Shown: positions 8,762 to 17,753, counted from the stretch's first letter. The stretch: 60,591 nt of DNA from an uncultured Methanomassiliicoccales archaeon (GCA_934702355.1 CAKUXX010000011.1:1-60591), one strand, 5' to 3'. Numbers and translations: made by a program. The notes: generated by a model from the letters alone, not told the origin.

Positions 8762-9503
8762 GCTCCCTCACGAGTCTGTCGTAGATTATCCCGGCTATGC
8801 GTTCGAGGTTGACCGTATCGGCGCGGTTGTACTCTGTGAGTATGTCCAGAGCATCCCTGTCGCTGTGCCTCTCCCACATCTTCCACAGACGGACCGCCTC
8901 GGCACCGTCCACGCCCTCGATGTCGTCCGACCTCGTAATGCCGAGCTGTATCTCCAAAGGCTTGAGGCCACCTCTGTAACCCACCTTCCTCGATGCGAAG
9001 CGCAGGTCGAACTGGGGGATGTCGAAGTCCACCGATGGGAAGCTGTTCCTGAGAACGGGTATGTCGAAGCAGCTGCCGTTGAACGACACAATCATGGATG
9101 CTCCGTCGAGGGCATCGGACAGGTTCTCCGGGTTCAGGTCGATCCCCTCCGTGAGTGTCACCGTGTCCCCGCGGCCGTGGACCGTCACCACGGTCACCAG
9201 GGCATCCCTGCTGAGTCCGTCGGTCTCGATATCCAGATAGACGGCGTCATCCATGAAATGCCTGTAGAGTCTCCATATCTCCCCCTTGGGAAGCATCTCC
9301 GCCAATCCGGAGCAGTCCCCGTCGTCCAACAGCTCGCCCGCCTGCATGAGCACGGCATCGCCGCGCTCCTTGGCCTCGGGCTTCATGGTGCCGACGGTGT
9401 CCGCGCCGAGGAAGTCATCCCATGTGCGGATACCCTGGTCCCAGATCGCCCTCTCTTTCTTCGCGCCCACGGACGGCAGCAGTTGGAACGTATGAGATAT
9501 CAT
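8742..9503 (-). CDS. RNase H-fold 3'-5' exonuclease (YprB/RNase_H_2 family)
   Basis: A 253-residue protein with the DEDD-type exonuclease motifs: VYLDIETDGL at about 88-97, VSFNGSCFDIPVL in the middle, and YNRADTVNLERIA near the end. The N-terminal region, LPSVGAKKERAIWDQGIRTWDDFL, resembles the helix-hairpin-helix segment usual in this family. The ATG at 9503 is chosen because upstream in-frame codons give no family-like sequence. It precedes and overlaps the RecJ-like gene, suggesting a shared DNA repair or recombination role. Confidence 0.75.
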   Translation of the reverse strand: MISHTFQLLPSVGAKKERAIWDQGIRTWDDFLGADTVGTMKPEAKERGDAVLMQAGELLDDGDCSGLAEMLPKGEIWRLYRHFMDDAVYLDIETDGLSRDALVTVVTVHGRGDTVTLTEGIDLNPENLSDALDGASMIVSFNGSCFDIPVLRNSFPSVDFDIPQFDLRFASRKVGYRGGLKPLEIQLGITRSDDIEGVDGAEAVRLWKMWERHSDRDALDILTEYNRADTVNLERIAGIIYDRLVREHACYLW

Positions 9504-9663
9504 GGTCGTCCGGGAGCAATGCGTAACTTCTCTTAAGGATGAGGTCGGATGGCCATGGACGCGAAATGATACCAAGGATGACGTACCACAATGCCAGAAC
9601 GTGTGAATGGGGACCTATCCAACAAAGACCGCGGTTGCAACAGATACGGGTTGTAGATCGGAA

Positions 9664-9677
9664 CCGGTTATAACCGG
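9664..9677 (+). promoter_or_regulatory. Palindromic TATA element of the small zinc-ribbon gene
   Basis: CCGGTTATAACCGG is a perfect 14-base palindrome whose centre is the TATA box. Its centre is 27 bases before the ATG at 9698, the distance expected for a leaderless transcript. A protein bound to the palindrome would block TBP, so it may be an operator as well. Confidence 0.55.
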
Positions 9678-9697
9678 ACAGCCGTTAGAGAACCTTC

Positions 9698-9811
9698 ATG
9701 AAATGTGTGTACTGCGGCATGGAAATCCCCAAGATCTATCCATTCTCCATGTGTCCCTCCTGCGGACAGCCCATCGACCTTTCGCCCGCAACCCAGGGCA
9801 AGGCCTTCTGA
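9698..9811 (+). CDS. Very small zinc-ribbon protein
   Basis: A 37-residue protein beginning MKCVYCGMEIPKIYPFSMCP, followed by SCGQPIDL. The pair CVYC and CPSC, 12 residues apart, forms one complete zinc ribbon and the rest is a short tail, so the protein is little more than a metal-binding knuckle. A palindromic TATA box sits exactly 27 bases upstream, which supports the start and a leaderless message. It lies 53 bases before the phosphoesterase gene, which has its own promoter. Function unknown; it could be an adaptor or small regulator. Confidence 0.65.
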   Translation: MKCVYCGMEIPKIYPFSMCPSCGQPIDLSPATQGKAF

Positions 9812-9864
9812 ACCACATTCCCGACGGGTCAAACTTTATCACCCGTCGGACATAACCGCCCCTC

Positions 9865-10587
9865 ATGAGAGTCAAGGAGATCCTTCCGGGCGTTCGCATC
9901 ACCAGCGACAGATGCCTCATCCTGGACGACGGTCCGACCGTTGTCCTGGGGGACCTCCACCTCGGATACGAACGTGCCCTCGAGATGGAGGGAATGTACG
10001 TTCCCAGGACGAACACCGAGTCGATCCGCGACTCCCTGAACAAGATCCTCTGCAGATACGAGCCCGAAAGGGTCGTCCTGCTGGGTGATATCAAACACGA
10101 CTTCAAACGCTCCGGATTCGAGGAGAAGCGCGAGGTCACAAAGATCGTGTCCCTGCTCTCCGAAGCGGCGCAGACCGTCGTGATCAAAGGCAACCACGAC
10201 AATTACATCCAGAACATCGTGGGGGAGCTCGGCATCCTCGCCGTGGACCACATAGACCTCATGGGCTACAGGCTCGAGCACGGCCACGAGGATTCCGGGG
10301 TGAGGCCCGTGATAATCGGGCACGAGCACCCGTCGGTGAGGATACCAGGTTCCGTCGGAGGAGGACTGAAGATCCAATGCTTCGTCCACGCGAGGAAGGA
10401 AGGGGTCATCGTGATACCTCCGTTCAGCCCATATTCGTCCGGTAACGACCTGGTCCTGGACGAGAACTGCGTCATGGCACCCGCTCTGAAATCCACCGAC
10501 TTCGCTTCCGCCGAAATATATGGCGTGACGGACGTGGGGTTGATGGACCTGGGAACGCTCAGAGACCTCTCGGATGTCAGAATCTGA
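9865..10587 (+). CDS. Calcineurin-like metallophosphoesterase (COG1407/ICC-like)
   Basis: The 240-residue protein shows the metallophosphoesterase motif set: GDLHLGYE near 29-36, GDIKHDF near 74-80, KGNHDN near 109-114, and later GHEHPSV. These residues bind two metal ions. The family (COG1407) includes phosphatases linked to DNA end processing, and RecJ-type nucleases encoded nearby fit that, but the substrate is unknown. A TTTATC box about 28 bases before the ATG suggests a leaderless message. Confidence 0.8.
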   Translation: MRVKEILPGVRITSDRCLILDDGPTVVLGDLHLGYERALEMEGMYVPRTNTESIRDSLNKILCRYEPERVVLLGDIKHDFKRSGFEEKREVTKIVSLLSEAAQTVVIKGNHDNYIQNIVGELGILAVDHIDLMGYRLEHGHEDSGVRPVIIGHEHPSVRIPGSVGGGLKIQCFVHARKEGVIVIPPFSPYSSGNDLVLDENCVMAPALKSTDFASAEIYGVTDVGLMDLGTLRDLSDVRI

Positions 10588-10661
10588 GATGCTGGATATA
10601 TCGTTCTTTATCCTCCATTCATCCACCCTGTGCGCACGCGCCGTTTCACACTAATATTAAT

Positions 10662-10669
10662 TTTATATA
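10662..10669 (+). promoter_or_regulatory. TATA box of the CoM methyltransferase gene
   Basis: TTTATATA in an AT-rich stretch would start transcription near 10690, leaving a very short leader that holds the GGAGA site at 10692. It fits a strong promoter for a methanogenesis gene. Confidence 0.55.
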
Positions 10670-10705
10670 CAGGGGGAGGCATTCATTCCGCAGGAGATAC
10701 TTAAA

Positions 10706-11743
10706 ATGACAATGACTCCTAGAGACAGAGTACTCGCAGCAATGAAAATGGAATCCCTGGACAGGCCCCCGGTGGCCATCTTCACCCAGTCCGCTACCCT
10801 CGGACAGATGGAGAAAGTCGGTGCCGCTTGGCCCGAAGCCCACAAAGACCCTGAGCTCATGGCCAAACTCGGTGCAGCTCAGGCTGATATTTTCGGATTC
10901 GAGTGCGCCAGGGCTCCTTTCTGCCTGACCGCTGAGTCCGAGAGGCTCGGAGCCACTGTCCAGGTCGACAAGAAGGATGCAGCCCCCATGATCAAGGCCC
11001 ACCCCTTCAAATTCGACCCCATGACCGCTGAGTACGACGACCCCGCCAACCTCATGTCCCCCGAAGAGTTCATCCAGGGCGGCAGGCCCGCAGTGGCCAT
11101 CAAAGCCATGGAGCTCCTCAAGAAGAGCCACGGCGAGAACGTCGCTATCGTCGCCGGTAACACCGGACCCTTCACCCTGACCGGAAACCTCGTCAACACC
11201 GAGAACATGGTCTTCGGAATGATGATGTGCCCCGAGGAAGTCGACAAGTGGGTCGCCGCAGTCAACCCCATCGTCACAGCCTACACCCACGCCCTGATGG
11301 ACGCCGGTGCAGATGTCGTTCAGTGTTCCGAGCCCTCTGGATCCACAGACATGCTCGCCCCCGACATGTTCGAGGAGGCAGCTGGACAGCACGTCAGGAC
11401 ATCCCTGAAGCCCAAGGATGGAAAGTTCACCGTCCTCCACATCTGCGGAGACACCTACCCCATCCTCGAGCAGATGGCCGCCACCGGAGTCACCGGAATC
11501 TCCATCGAGGAGAAGGTCGCACCCGAGAAGGCCGCTGAGAAAGTCGGCGGAAAGACCGTCCTCGTCGGAAACGTCGGATCCGTTAGGCCTCTCTTCCAGG
11601 GAACCCCTGCTGAGGTTGCCGAGGGAGCCAAGCGCTCCGCAGCTGCAGGATTCAACGTCATCTCTTCCGGATGCGGAATCGCAGTCGCAACCCCTGACGA
11701 GAACATGGAAATGCTCGTCAAGACCATCAAGTCCCTGGCATAA
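10706..11743 (+). CDS. Methylcobamide:coenzyme M methyltransferase, MtaA/MtbA type
   Basis: The 345-residue protein belongs to the MtaA/CmuA branch of the uroporphyrinogen decarboxylase superfamily. It moves the methyl group from a methylated corrinoid protein to coenzyme M, feeding the MCR encoded upstream. The zinc ligands are visible: His245-x-Cys247 in VLHICGDT and Cys323 in SSGCGIA. The opening FTQSATLGQMEKVGAAWPEA is typical. I cannot decide between the methanol (MtaA) and methylamine (MtbA) enzymes by eye; the N-terminal part looks nearer MtbA and the CGIA segment nearer MtaA. ATG 10706 is preferred to ATG 10712 from the GGAGA spacing. It has its own promoter and terminator. Confidence 0.92.
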   Translation: MTMTPRDRVLAAMKMESLDRPPVAIFTQSATLGQMEKVGAAWPEAHKDPELMAKLGAAQADIFGFECARAPFCLTAESERLGATVQVDKKDAAPMIKAHPFKFDPMTAEYDDPANLMSPEEFIQGGRPAVAIKAMELLKKSHGENVAIVAGNTGPFTLTGNLVNTENMVFGMMMCPEEVDKWVAAVNPIVTAYTHALMDAGADVVQCSEPSGSTDMLAPDMFEEAAGQHVRTSLKPKDGKFTVLHICGDTYPILEQMAATGVTGISIEEKVAPEKAAEKVGGKTVLVGNVGSVRPLFQGTPAEVAEGAKRSAAAGFNVISSGCGIAVATPDENMEMLVKTIKSLA

Positions 11744-11763
11744 GCAGGTTCATAAAACCCTTT

Positions 11764-11784
11764 ACCCCCTTCGGGGGGTTTCTT
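11764..11784 (+). terminator. Terminator after the CoM methyltransferase gene
   Basis: A six-base-pair stem (ACCCCC with GGGGGT) with a four-base loop is followed by TTTCTT, 21 bases past the stop codon. Confidence 0.7.
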
Positions 11785-11842
11785 ACCATATTATGTTTGT
11801 AGATCCCCCTGAATACAGCGGGATCTCAGTTTCAAAATATTC

Positions 11843-11872
11843 AAAAAGAGTCGTCCGGCGGTCTCCCGCCGG
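11843..11872 (-). terminator. Terminator after argF
   Basis: On the minus strand a perfect seven-base-pair stem CCGGCGG...CCGCCGG with a four-base loop is followed, after a short gap, by TTTTT. It starts ten bases past the argF stop. Confidence 0.65.
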
Positions 11873-11881
11873 TAAAAATTT

Positions 11882-12802
11882 TCAATCCTTCATCAGGGTG
11901 TACAGAACTGCCTTCTGAGCGTGAAGACGGTTCTCGGCCTGATCGAAGACAACGCTCTGGGGTCCGTCCATGACCTCTGCGGTGATCTCCTGTCCGCGGT
12001 GGGCGGGGAGGCAGTGCATCACGATGCATGAGGGCTTGGCCAGTTTGAGGAGGTCGTCGTTGATCTGATACATCTGGAAGATCCTGATGGCATCGGCCTC
12101 AGGAGTGGAATCGCCCATGGAGATCCAAGTGTCCGTGTACAGAACATCCGCATCGACACAGGCCTCTTTGGGATCGTGCGAAGCGATGATCTTGGAACCA
12201 TTCTCCTCTGCGATCTTGGTTGCGCGCCACATGATCTCCGCGTTCGGCATGCGGACAGCAGGGCAGCATGCGACCATGTCGATACCCATTATTGCACATG
12301 CATAGAGAAGCGAGTTGCATACGTTGTTACCGTCTCCGAGGTACACAAGCTTCTTGCCGCGGAATCCTCCGAGCTTCTCCTTGATTGTCACCATGTCAGC
12401 AAGTGCCTGGCAGGGGTGCTCCAGATTGTCCAGTCCGCTGATGACGGGGACGGTCGCGTACTCTCCGAACTGGTCCATCATCTTGTAGTCATATGCGCGG
12501 TACATGATCCCGTGAACGAAACGGCTCATGACACGTGCGGTGTCCTCGATCGTCTCGCTGTGGACTCCCATCTGCATCTTGGATTCATCGATGTAGAGTG
12601 CGTGTCCTCCAAGCTCGGTGATGGCGACGTCGAATGAGATCCTGGTACGGGTGCTGGGCTTCTCGAAGATCATCGCCAGCGTCTTCCCGGCAAGAGGATC
12701 CCCGTGGTGTCCGCGTTCGGCCTTGAGCTTGATGGCCAGATCGACCATCTCGGGCCACTTGTCCTGCATATCGGAAACTGAGATTAGATCCCTTTTTGCC
12801 AT
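11882..12802 (-). CDS. argF: Ornithine carbamoyltransferase
   Basis: The 306-residue enzyme joins carbamoyl phosphate to ornithine to form citrulline in arginine synthesis. The carbamoyl-phosphate motif Ser-Thr-Arg-Thr-Arg lies at residues 50-54 and the ornithine-side motif HCLPAHRG is near 264-271. The aspartate-type enzyme is excluded by this HCLP motif. A GTATTAAAG box 27 bases before the ATG suggests a leaderless message. It is a single-gene transcript. Confidence 0.95.
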   Translation of the reverse strand: MAKRDLISVSDMQDKWPEMVDLAIKLKAERGHHGDPLAGKTLAMIFEKPSTRTRISFDVAITELGGHALYIDESKMQMGVHSETIEDTARVMSRFVHGIMYRAYDYKMMDQFGEYATVPVISGLDNLEHPCQALADMVTIKEKLGGFRGKKLVYLGDGNNVCNSLLYACAIMGIDMVACCPAVRMPNAEIMWRATKIAEENGSKIIASHDPKEACVDADVLYTDTWISMGDSTPEADAIRIFQMYQINDDLLKLAKPSCIVMHCLPAHRGQEITAEVMDGPQSVVFDQAENRLHAQKAVLYTLMKD

Positions 12803-12886
12803 GGGACACTAATCGATGGACCCCTTTAATACGATATTGTGAAGCAATGGACAGATACTTTCGACACTGTCCGATAGCCGACATTA

Positions 12887-13987
12887 TCATCTTTTTACAA
12901 TAATACAGATCACGTCTTCGTCGTTTACGACGTGATCCATTCCCACGGTCTGTCCCGGGAACTTTGCGCTGGTTCCCCAGATCATCGCGTAGCGGAAATT
13001 GTTCCTGAAATCTCTGTGGATGAGCTCGCATACATCTCCGACAGTGTTCCCGCGCTTGACGATCAGCGGGACATCCATGTCCGCTTCCTGACCCTGTGGT
13101 TTGAGGTAGACCCTGATCATGTCGATCGTGTCGTAGATTGCCTGTTTGAGATCGTTCATCCCGTAGCCTGTGGCCGCGGAGATCGGAACGGTGTGATACT
13201 GCTTGTGCATCTCCTGAACGGCCTCGAGCTGTCCGGGCTTGGCGAGATCGACCTTGTTGATCGCCATGACGGCCCTGATATACACCCTGTTGCCCGCCAG
13301 TACGTCGAGCATCTGCTCGACATTGATGTCCTCACGGACGACCACGGTCGCATTGACGTGTCCGTAGGCGGCGGTCATGTCCTTTATGGTGTCCACATCG
13401 ATCTTCGTCAGCTTCAGAGTGGGCTTGACGAGGATTCCGCCATGGTCCGAATTGGTGATGACGACGTCGGGACGCTTCTGGTTGAGCCTGATCCCTGCGT
13501 TGTACAGCTCCTTGAAAAGGACATCCATGTTGGGATTGAAGATGTCGACCACGAGAAGGATGACATCCGATGCCCTGGCGGCGGCGATGACCTCACGTCC
13601 GCGACCCTTTCCCCTGGATGCATCCTTGATGAGACCGGGCATATCCAGGATCTGGATCTTGGCGTGGTTGTACTCCATCACTCCGGGGACGACGTCCAAT
13701 GTGGTGAAGTGATACGCACCGACCTCGGACTTGGCTCCGGTCAGCTGATTGAGAAGAGTGGATTTACCCACGGAAGGGAAACCGACGAGGGCCACTGTCG
13801 CATTCCCTGCCTTCTTGACATAGAATCCTTTCGTAGGTCCTTTGGAAGCGCGTCTCTTCTCCTCTTCCAGGGACAGTTTGGCGATCTTGGCCTTCAGCTT
13901 ACCTATGTGACCTTCGGTGGCCTTGTTGTACTTGGTCTTGGAGATCTGCTCCTCCAATTCCTTGATCTGCTCATCGATGGTCGCCAT
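12887..13987 (-). CDS. DRG-family GTP-binding protein
   Basis: The 366-residue protein matches archaeal/eukaryotic DRG (Obg-related) GTPases, which act on translating ribosomes. An N-terminal helical region with coiled-coil character (residues 1-50) precedes the G domain: Walker A GFPSVGKST at 69-77, DMPGLI near 114, and NKVD later. The last 75 residues form the TGS domain (MDVPLIVKRGNTVGDVCELI). The ATG is preceded by GGAGG at nine bases. It is single in orientation with no obvious partner; the eukaryotic Dfrp-like partner is not seen here. Confidence 0.93.
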   Translation of the reverse strand: MATIDEQIKELEEQISKTKYNKATEGHIGKLKAKIAKLSLEEEKRRASKGPTKGFYVKKAGNATVALVGFPSVGKSTLLNQLTGAKSEVGAYHFTTLDVVPGVMEYNHAKIQILDMPGLIKDASRGKGRGREVIAAARASDVILLVVDIFNPNMDVLFKELYNAGIRLNQKRPDVVITNSDHGGILVKPTLKLTKIDVDTIKDMTAAYGHVNATVVVREDINVEQMLDVLAGNRVYIRAVMAINKVDLAKPGQLEAVQEMHKQYHTVPISAATGYGMNDLKQAIYDTIDMIRVYLKPQGQEADMDVPLIVKRGNTVGDVCELIHRDFRNNFRYAMIWGTSAKFPGQTVGMDHVVNDEDVICIIVKR

Positions 13988-14033
13988 AAATCTGCCTCCA
14001 ATTCCCCAGTCAAGTCCAGCCAGTATTAAGGAC

Positions 14034-14957
14034 TTACGAGGAAACCACGTTCATATACGCACTTATGCAGGAATCCAACTTGGTCTTGAGACCGTCGAGA
14101 TCCGCTTTGCCTTCGAGGTAGGACTTCGTGTAATCCATGATGTCCGTGCCGAAATCGATGTTGTCGCGATGCTCCCATCCGATCGCCAGTTTGTCCATCT
14201 CCTCCGATTCCGGGATCGCATCGAAGAGCGTGTCGCCGATCAGCCTGACGTAATCCTGGATAGCGTATACCCTGTCCGAGAATGTCTCCATCTCGTCGTA
14301 GTCTGTGATCAGGGAGTCGGCCATCTCTATGCAGACATTGCTGAAATGCATGTAATCCAGACAAAGGTCCAACGCGGCCCTCAGATCGGTCACTCCGCGC
14401 ATGAATTCGGAAAGGAGCACGGCAGTGGATTCTATCACATTCATCAGAATCGGAGCACCGTCGAGTTCCGGAGGGATGATGAGATATGCCTTGATCATGT
14501 CGCTCATCAGGAAACATGCATGCTCTTCCGGCGTGTATCTGCAAATGACAGTGGTGAGATCGTACAATCCTCCGGAATAGGTCGAATCCGGGGATTCGAG
14601 CTGCTCGATGAGCCATTCCACGACAACCATCTTCATGCAGCCCGCAACCTGCAGAACATCATCAGGATTGGCATCCGCTACGGCTGCGAACGCCTTCACG
14701 GCTTCTTCTATCCCTGCATCATTCAGGACCGTACGGACATCCACCATGTCGGGATACCATTCCGCATGCTTGAAACGGGCCATATCGTATGGGTTCCCCA
14801 CTGTATCGATGAATTCCATCAGATCGATCACGGGTGCCCTGAGGATCTCATCCGGAGTGAAGCGATATCCGCAATGATAGCAGTATGAACCTTCGTCATC
14901 ATTGTCGATCAATGCCTTTTTCTTGCATTTCGGACACTCTGGTGTTAAAATGGCCAT
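14034..14957 (-). CDS. Zinc-ribbon protein of unknown function
   Basis: A 307-residue protein. The first 30 residues are a zinc ribbon (CPKCKKKALIDNDDEGSYCYHCG); the rest looks wholly helical, acidic and without membrane segments or a motif I recognise. A TTATATAC box 27 bases before the ATG indicates a leaderless single-gene transcript. It could be a regulator or a subunit that docks through the zinc ribbon; there is no contextual clue. Confidence 0.75.
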   Translation of the reverse strand: MAILTPECPKCKKKALIDNDDEGSYCYHCGYRFTPDEILRAPVIDLMEFIDTVGNPYDMARFKHAEWYPDMVDVRTVLNDAGIEEAVKAFAAVADANPDDVLQVAGCMKMVVVEWLIEQLESPDSTYSGGLYDLTTVICRYTPEEHACFLMSDMIKAYLIIPPELDGAPILMNVIESTAVLLSEFMRGVTDLRAALDLCLDYMHFSNVCIEMADSLITDYDEMETFSDRVYAIQDYVRLIGDTLFDAIPESEEMDKLAIGWEHRDNIDFGTDIMDYTKSYLEGKADLDGLKTKLDSCISAYMNVVSS

Positions 14958-15109
14958 GAGCGTTCATAGGCTAAGCTGTATATAACCTACGGCGAAGGAT
15001 CCCACAACAACATGATGGTTGGATCGTCCGGACAGAACTTCCCTTCTCCATAGATTATGTGTTGCACTTTCACTCACGTTTATCTACTAGTCCAAGTCTC
15101 TGACACATA

Positions 15110-16324
15110 ATGACAGAAACCGCTAAAGGCTCTGGAACCGGCATCGTTGCCGATTTCATGGCCTTGACGACCAAACAGTGGATAGGGATCATCGCGGCCA
15201 TAGCCGTGGCCCTCATCCTCGAGATCTTCATGGGATCCACCTGTATGGGATTCTTCGTCGTTGCTGTTCTTCTGTACATGATCCCCCACATGTTGGGAGT
15301 ATCATCTGTCAAGGTCAAGACGATCGTAGGAGTCGTCTTCGCTGTGGCAGCGATCACCCTCGGTACATTCGCATTCAGCGGCACGATAGAATACCTTGAA
15401 GATGCGAAGAACACATCCGACGACAGCAAAATCCAGGATATCGTCTATGACGAGGAGAACAACTACCTGACGTTCACCCTGATCGATGAGGAGCTTCTCC
15501 CTGGCACCGAGGATTCCCCTCGCAAATGGCATGCCAGAGCGCAATCCATCCCGGTTGACGGAATTGCATTCGGCAAACCGAACAGGGCCGGCGGAGAGTC
15601 CAAAATGTATTTGGAGACCAGTGATCCGAAGTACAAACCCGATGATGAGGCCACTAAAGACCTGATCGTCACTGCAACATATGTCGGACAAGACGCGGCC
15701 ACGGGCAAGTACACATGGAAGTGCGAGGTCAAGGACTTCAAACTCGATGACGGAAAGCTGTACCTCGTCGGAGTCGGAGTCGGCGAGGGCGACAAGATCA
15801 CCAAGTCCGTCGGATTCGCTGTCGATAAGGGCTGCGACAAGACCATGATCTACTTCAAGGGAACCGCCTACACCGTGGCATTCGCCCTTGTGATCTACTT
15901 CATGATCCTCATATTCTCCACGATAATGAGGCGCAGCGCAGAGAAGAGCCGTAAGAAGATGGAGGCGGAGGGAAGACTCTACCCCCAGGGATACGGAAGA
16001 TGCAAGAAATGCGGTGCGATGGTCCTCCCCGGAGAGATCAACTGCAGGAAGTGCGGAACATACATCGATGTTCCCGAGGAGCTGAGGGCCAAGAAGAAGG
16101 ACTTCTTCCAGTGCACCGAGTGCGGCGCGGAAGTGCCGTCCGATGCGGATGTATGTCCCAAATGCGGTGCCAAGTTCGAGGGTTCCGAGACGGAGATCGT
16201 CCACGAGGACGGAAGCGTCGAGGTCACCGAGGACGAAGCCAACATCTGCCCCGGCTGCAACAACCCTGTCCCGCCCGGTGCCGAGTGGTGCCCCAGGTGC
16301 GGACACATGATGAAAAAGGAATGA
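15110..16324 (+). CDS. Membrane protein with three C-terminal zinc ribbons
   Basis: A 404-residue protein with two or three transmembrane segments at the N-terminus (about 23-70 and 70-95), a soluble middle domain of about 170 residues that resembles an OB-like extracytoplasmic domain, another membrane segment near 245-270, and then a cytoplasmic tail with three CxxC...CxxC zinc ribbons (CKKCGAMV, CTECGAEV and CPGCNNPV are their first halves). The middle domain and topology resemble CcmE-like heme-handling proteins, but I see no conserved heme histidine, so no function is assigned. A GTTTATC box at 28 bases supports a leaderless start at this ATG. Confidence 0.75.
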   Translation: MTETAKGSGTGIVADFMALTTKQWIGIIAAIAVALILEIFMGSTCMGFFVVAVLLYMIPHMLGVSSVKVKTIVGVVFAVAAITLGTFAFSGTIEYLEDAKNTSDDSKIQDIVYDEENNYLTFTLIDEELLPGTEDSPRKWHARAQSIPVDGIAFGKPNRAGGESKMYLETSDPKYKPDDEATKDLIVTATYVGQDAATGKYTWKCEVKDFKLDDGKLYLVGVGVGEGDKITKSVGFAVDKGCDKTMIYFKGTAYTVAFALVIYFMILIFSTIMRRSAEKSRKKMEAEGRLYPQGYGRCKKCGAMVLPGEINCRKCGTYIDVPEELRAKKKDFFQCTECGAEVPSDADVCPKCGAKFEGSETEIVHEDGSVEVTEDEANICPGCNNPVPPGAEWCPRCGHMMKKE

Positions 16325-16328
16325 AAAC

Positions 16329-16393
16329 GGTCCCGAAAGGGACCTTTACCTCCCCGATCCTTTCGGGGAGGAACCTGCCCCCTTCCGGGGGCA
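16329..16393. terminator. Three consecutive hairpins between convergent genes
   Basis: Stem 1 is GGTCCC-gaaa-GGGACC (16329-16344) followed by TTTA; stem 2 is CTCCCCGA with TCGGGGAG (16350-16370); stem 3 is TGCCCCC-ttcc-GGGGGCA (16376-16393), followed by TAAGAACTTTT. The block fills the gap between the zinc-ribbon membrane protein and the convergent CBS gene and could stop transcription from both sides. Confidence 0.65.
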
Positions 16394-16420
16394 TAAGAAC
16401 TTTTCAGAATCCGGAGATGT

Positions 16421-17596
16421 TCACTTCTTCCTCTTGCGGAATGTCACCTTCGAATCCTTCATGTTGATGACCGCATCCTCCAGCTTGGCGATCACGTCCC
16501 CGCTGGTCTGGATGAGATCCCATCCGACCTCCTTCATCATTATCGCCTCTCCGGCGATGAAGAGCCTGGCTGTGATGCTGTACTTGAAGTTGCCACCGGT
16601 ATCGTTGTACCTGGAGACATGCATCGTCAGCGACTCGGGCTTGTAGATCTTGGAGATCTTGGACACCATCGATTCGATGTCCGCGTATATCGCGGCGGTC
16701 GCATCCTTCTCGTCATCCTCCAGTCCGCTTATCTGGACCAGGAGCATGTCCCTCTCCCTGCATGCGGACAGAAGCTCGATGATATCGTACTCTGTCAGCA
16801 CTCCGACGAGTTCCTTGCCCTCGACGACGGGAAGGGTCGAGATCTTGTGATCTACCATCAGATCGATGGCGGCAGAGATGTCGCTGTCCCATGATATGGA
16901 CTGAACACACGTCAACGCAACCGATTCGACAGTGATCTGGGACCTGGAGCTCTTCTCGAGGTCTCCGATGATCTTGTTGTCCTTCTTCCAGTTGCAATCT
17001 ATGACCTCCCTCATACCTACGATACCTACGATGTTGTTCGCATCGTTGATCACAGGAATGGTCCTGTAATCACCGCGTATCATGGTGTCCATCGCATCAT
17101 CCATCAGGTCGTTGGCCTTGACGGATTCGACCGGGTTGGTCATGATCTCCCACACCTTGATCTCCTTGAGAGCCTTGATGTTCCTGACGATCTCTATCAG
17201 CTTGGTCCTTCTGACTATGCCGATGATCTTCTTCCCGTTCAGGACAGGGAGCTGACGGCAGTTGTTGGAGACCATGAGCTCTGCGATCTTCGTGATCTGC
17301 ATGTCCATGGTGACCGACGGCAGCTGTCTAATGTAGTTCTTGACCTTGGCGTCCAGAGTGACGCTCTTCTTCTTGAGGATGGAAGAATAGCTTATCATGC
17401 CCTTGAACTCCCCGCTGTCGACAACGGGAATATCCTGATATTTGGTCTCCCTCATGACGGACAGCGCATCGGATATGCGGCTTTCCGTAGAAACAGTCGG
17501 GAAATCGGCGGACATGATCTCGTCGACGGATATGCCGTCGATCTGCGATCTGAGCATTGTAATCTTCTTCAGATCCTCTAGGTCCTTTACAGCCAT
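16421..17596 (-). CDS. Four-CBS-domain protein with a C-terminal HPF-like domain
   Basis: The 391-residue protein has four CBS motifs in two pairs (VDEIMSADFPTVS, then ILKKKSVTLDAKVKNYI, VWEIMTNPVESVKAN, and SQITVESVALTCV, each followed by an LPVV/IPVI-type core), the fold that senses adenine nucleotides. The final 75 residues (SLTMHVSRYNDTGGNFKYSI, then VGWDLIQTSGDVIAKLEDAV) resemble the ribosome hibernation factor fold. The ATG at 17596 is preferred to the GTG at 17608 because a CTATATCC box lies 27 bases upstream. A link between nucleotide levels and ribosomes is plausible but inferred. Confidence 0.8.
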   Translation of the reverse strand: MAVKDLEDLKKITMLRSQIDGISVDEIMSADFPTVSTESRISDALSVMRETKYQDIPVVDSGEFKGMISYSSILKKKSVTLDAKVKNYIRQLPSVTMDMQITKIAELMVSNNCRQLPVLNGKKIIGIVRRTKLIEIVRNIKALKEIKVWEIMTNPVESVKANDLMDDAMDTMIRGDYRTIPVINDANNIVGIVGMREVIDCNWKKDNKIIGDLEKSSRSQITVESVALTCVQSISWDSDISAAIDLMVDHKISTLPVVEGKELVGVLTEYDIIELLSACRERDMLLVQISGLEDDEKDATAAIYADIESMVSKISKIYKPESLTMHVSRYNDTGGNFKYSITARLFIAGEAIMMKEVGWDLIQTSGDVIAKLEDAVINMKDSKVTFRKRKK

Positions 17597-17704
17597 TAGA
17601 TATTTCACCTCTGGATATAGAATCTGAGAGTGACGTTATAAGCCTTCGTCAATTGGCGGTCACAGATTACGACTTCCGACAATATTTCTTCGAAAATCGA
17701 ATCC

Positions 17705-17753
17705 AAAAAGGTGATAACACTGGGAATCGCGGTGTGAAGTCTGCGATTCCCAG
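17705..17753 (-). terminator. Terminator after glyS
   Basis: A perfect 11-base-pair stem (CTGGGAATCGC with GCGATTCCCAG, 17720-17753) with a 12-base loop lies 15 bases past the glyS stop and is followed on the minus strand by TTTTT at 17709-17705. Confidence 0.75.
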
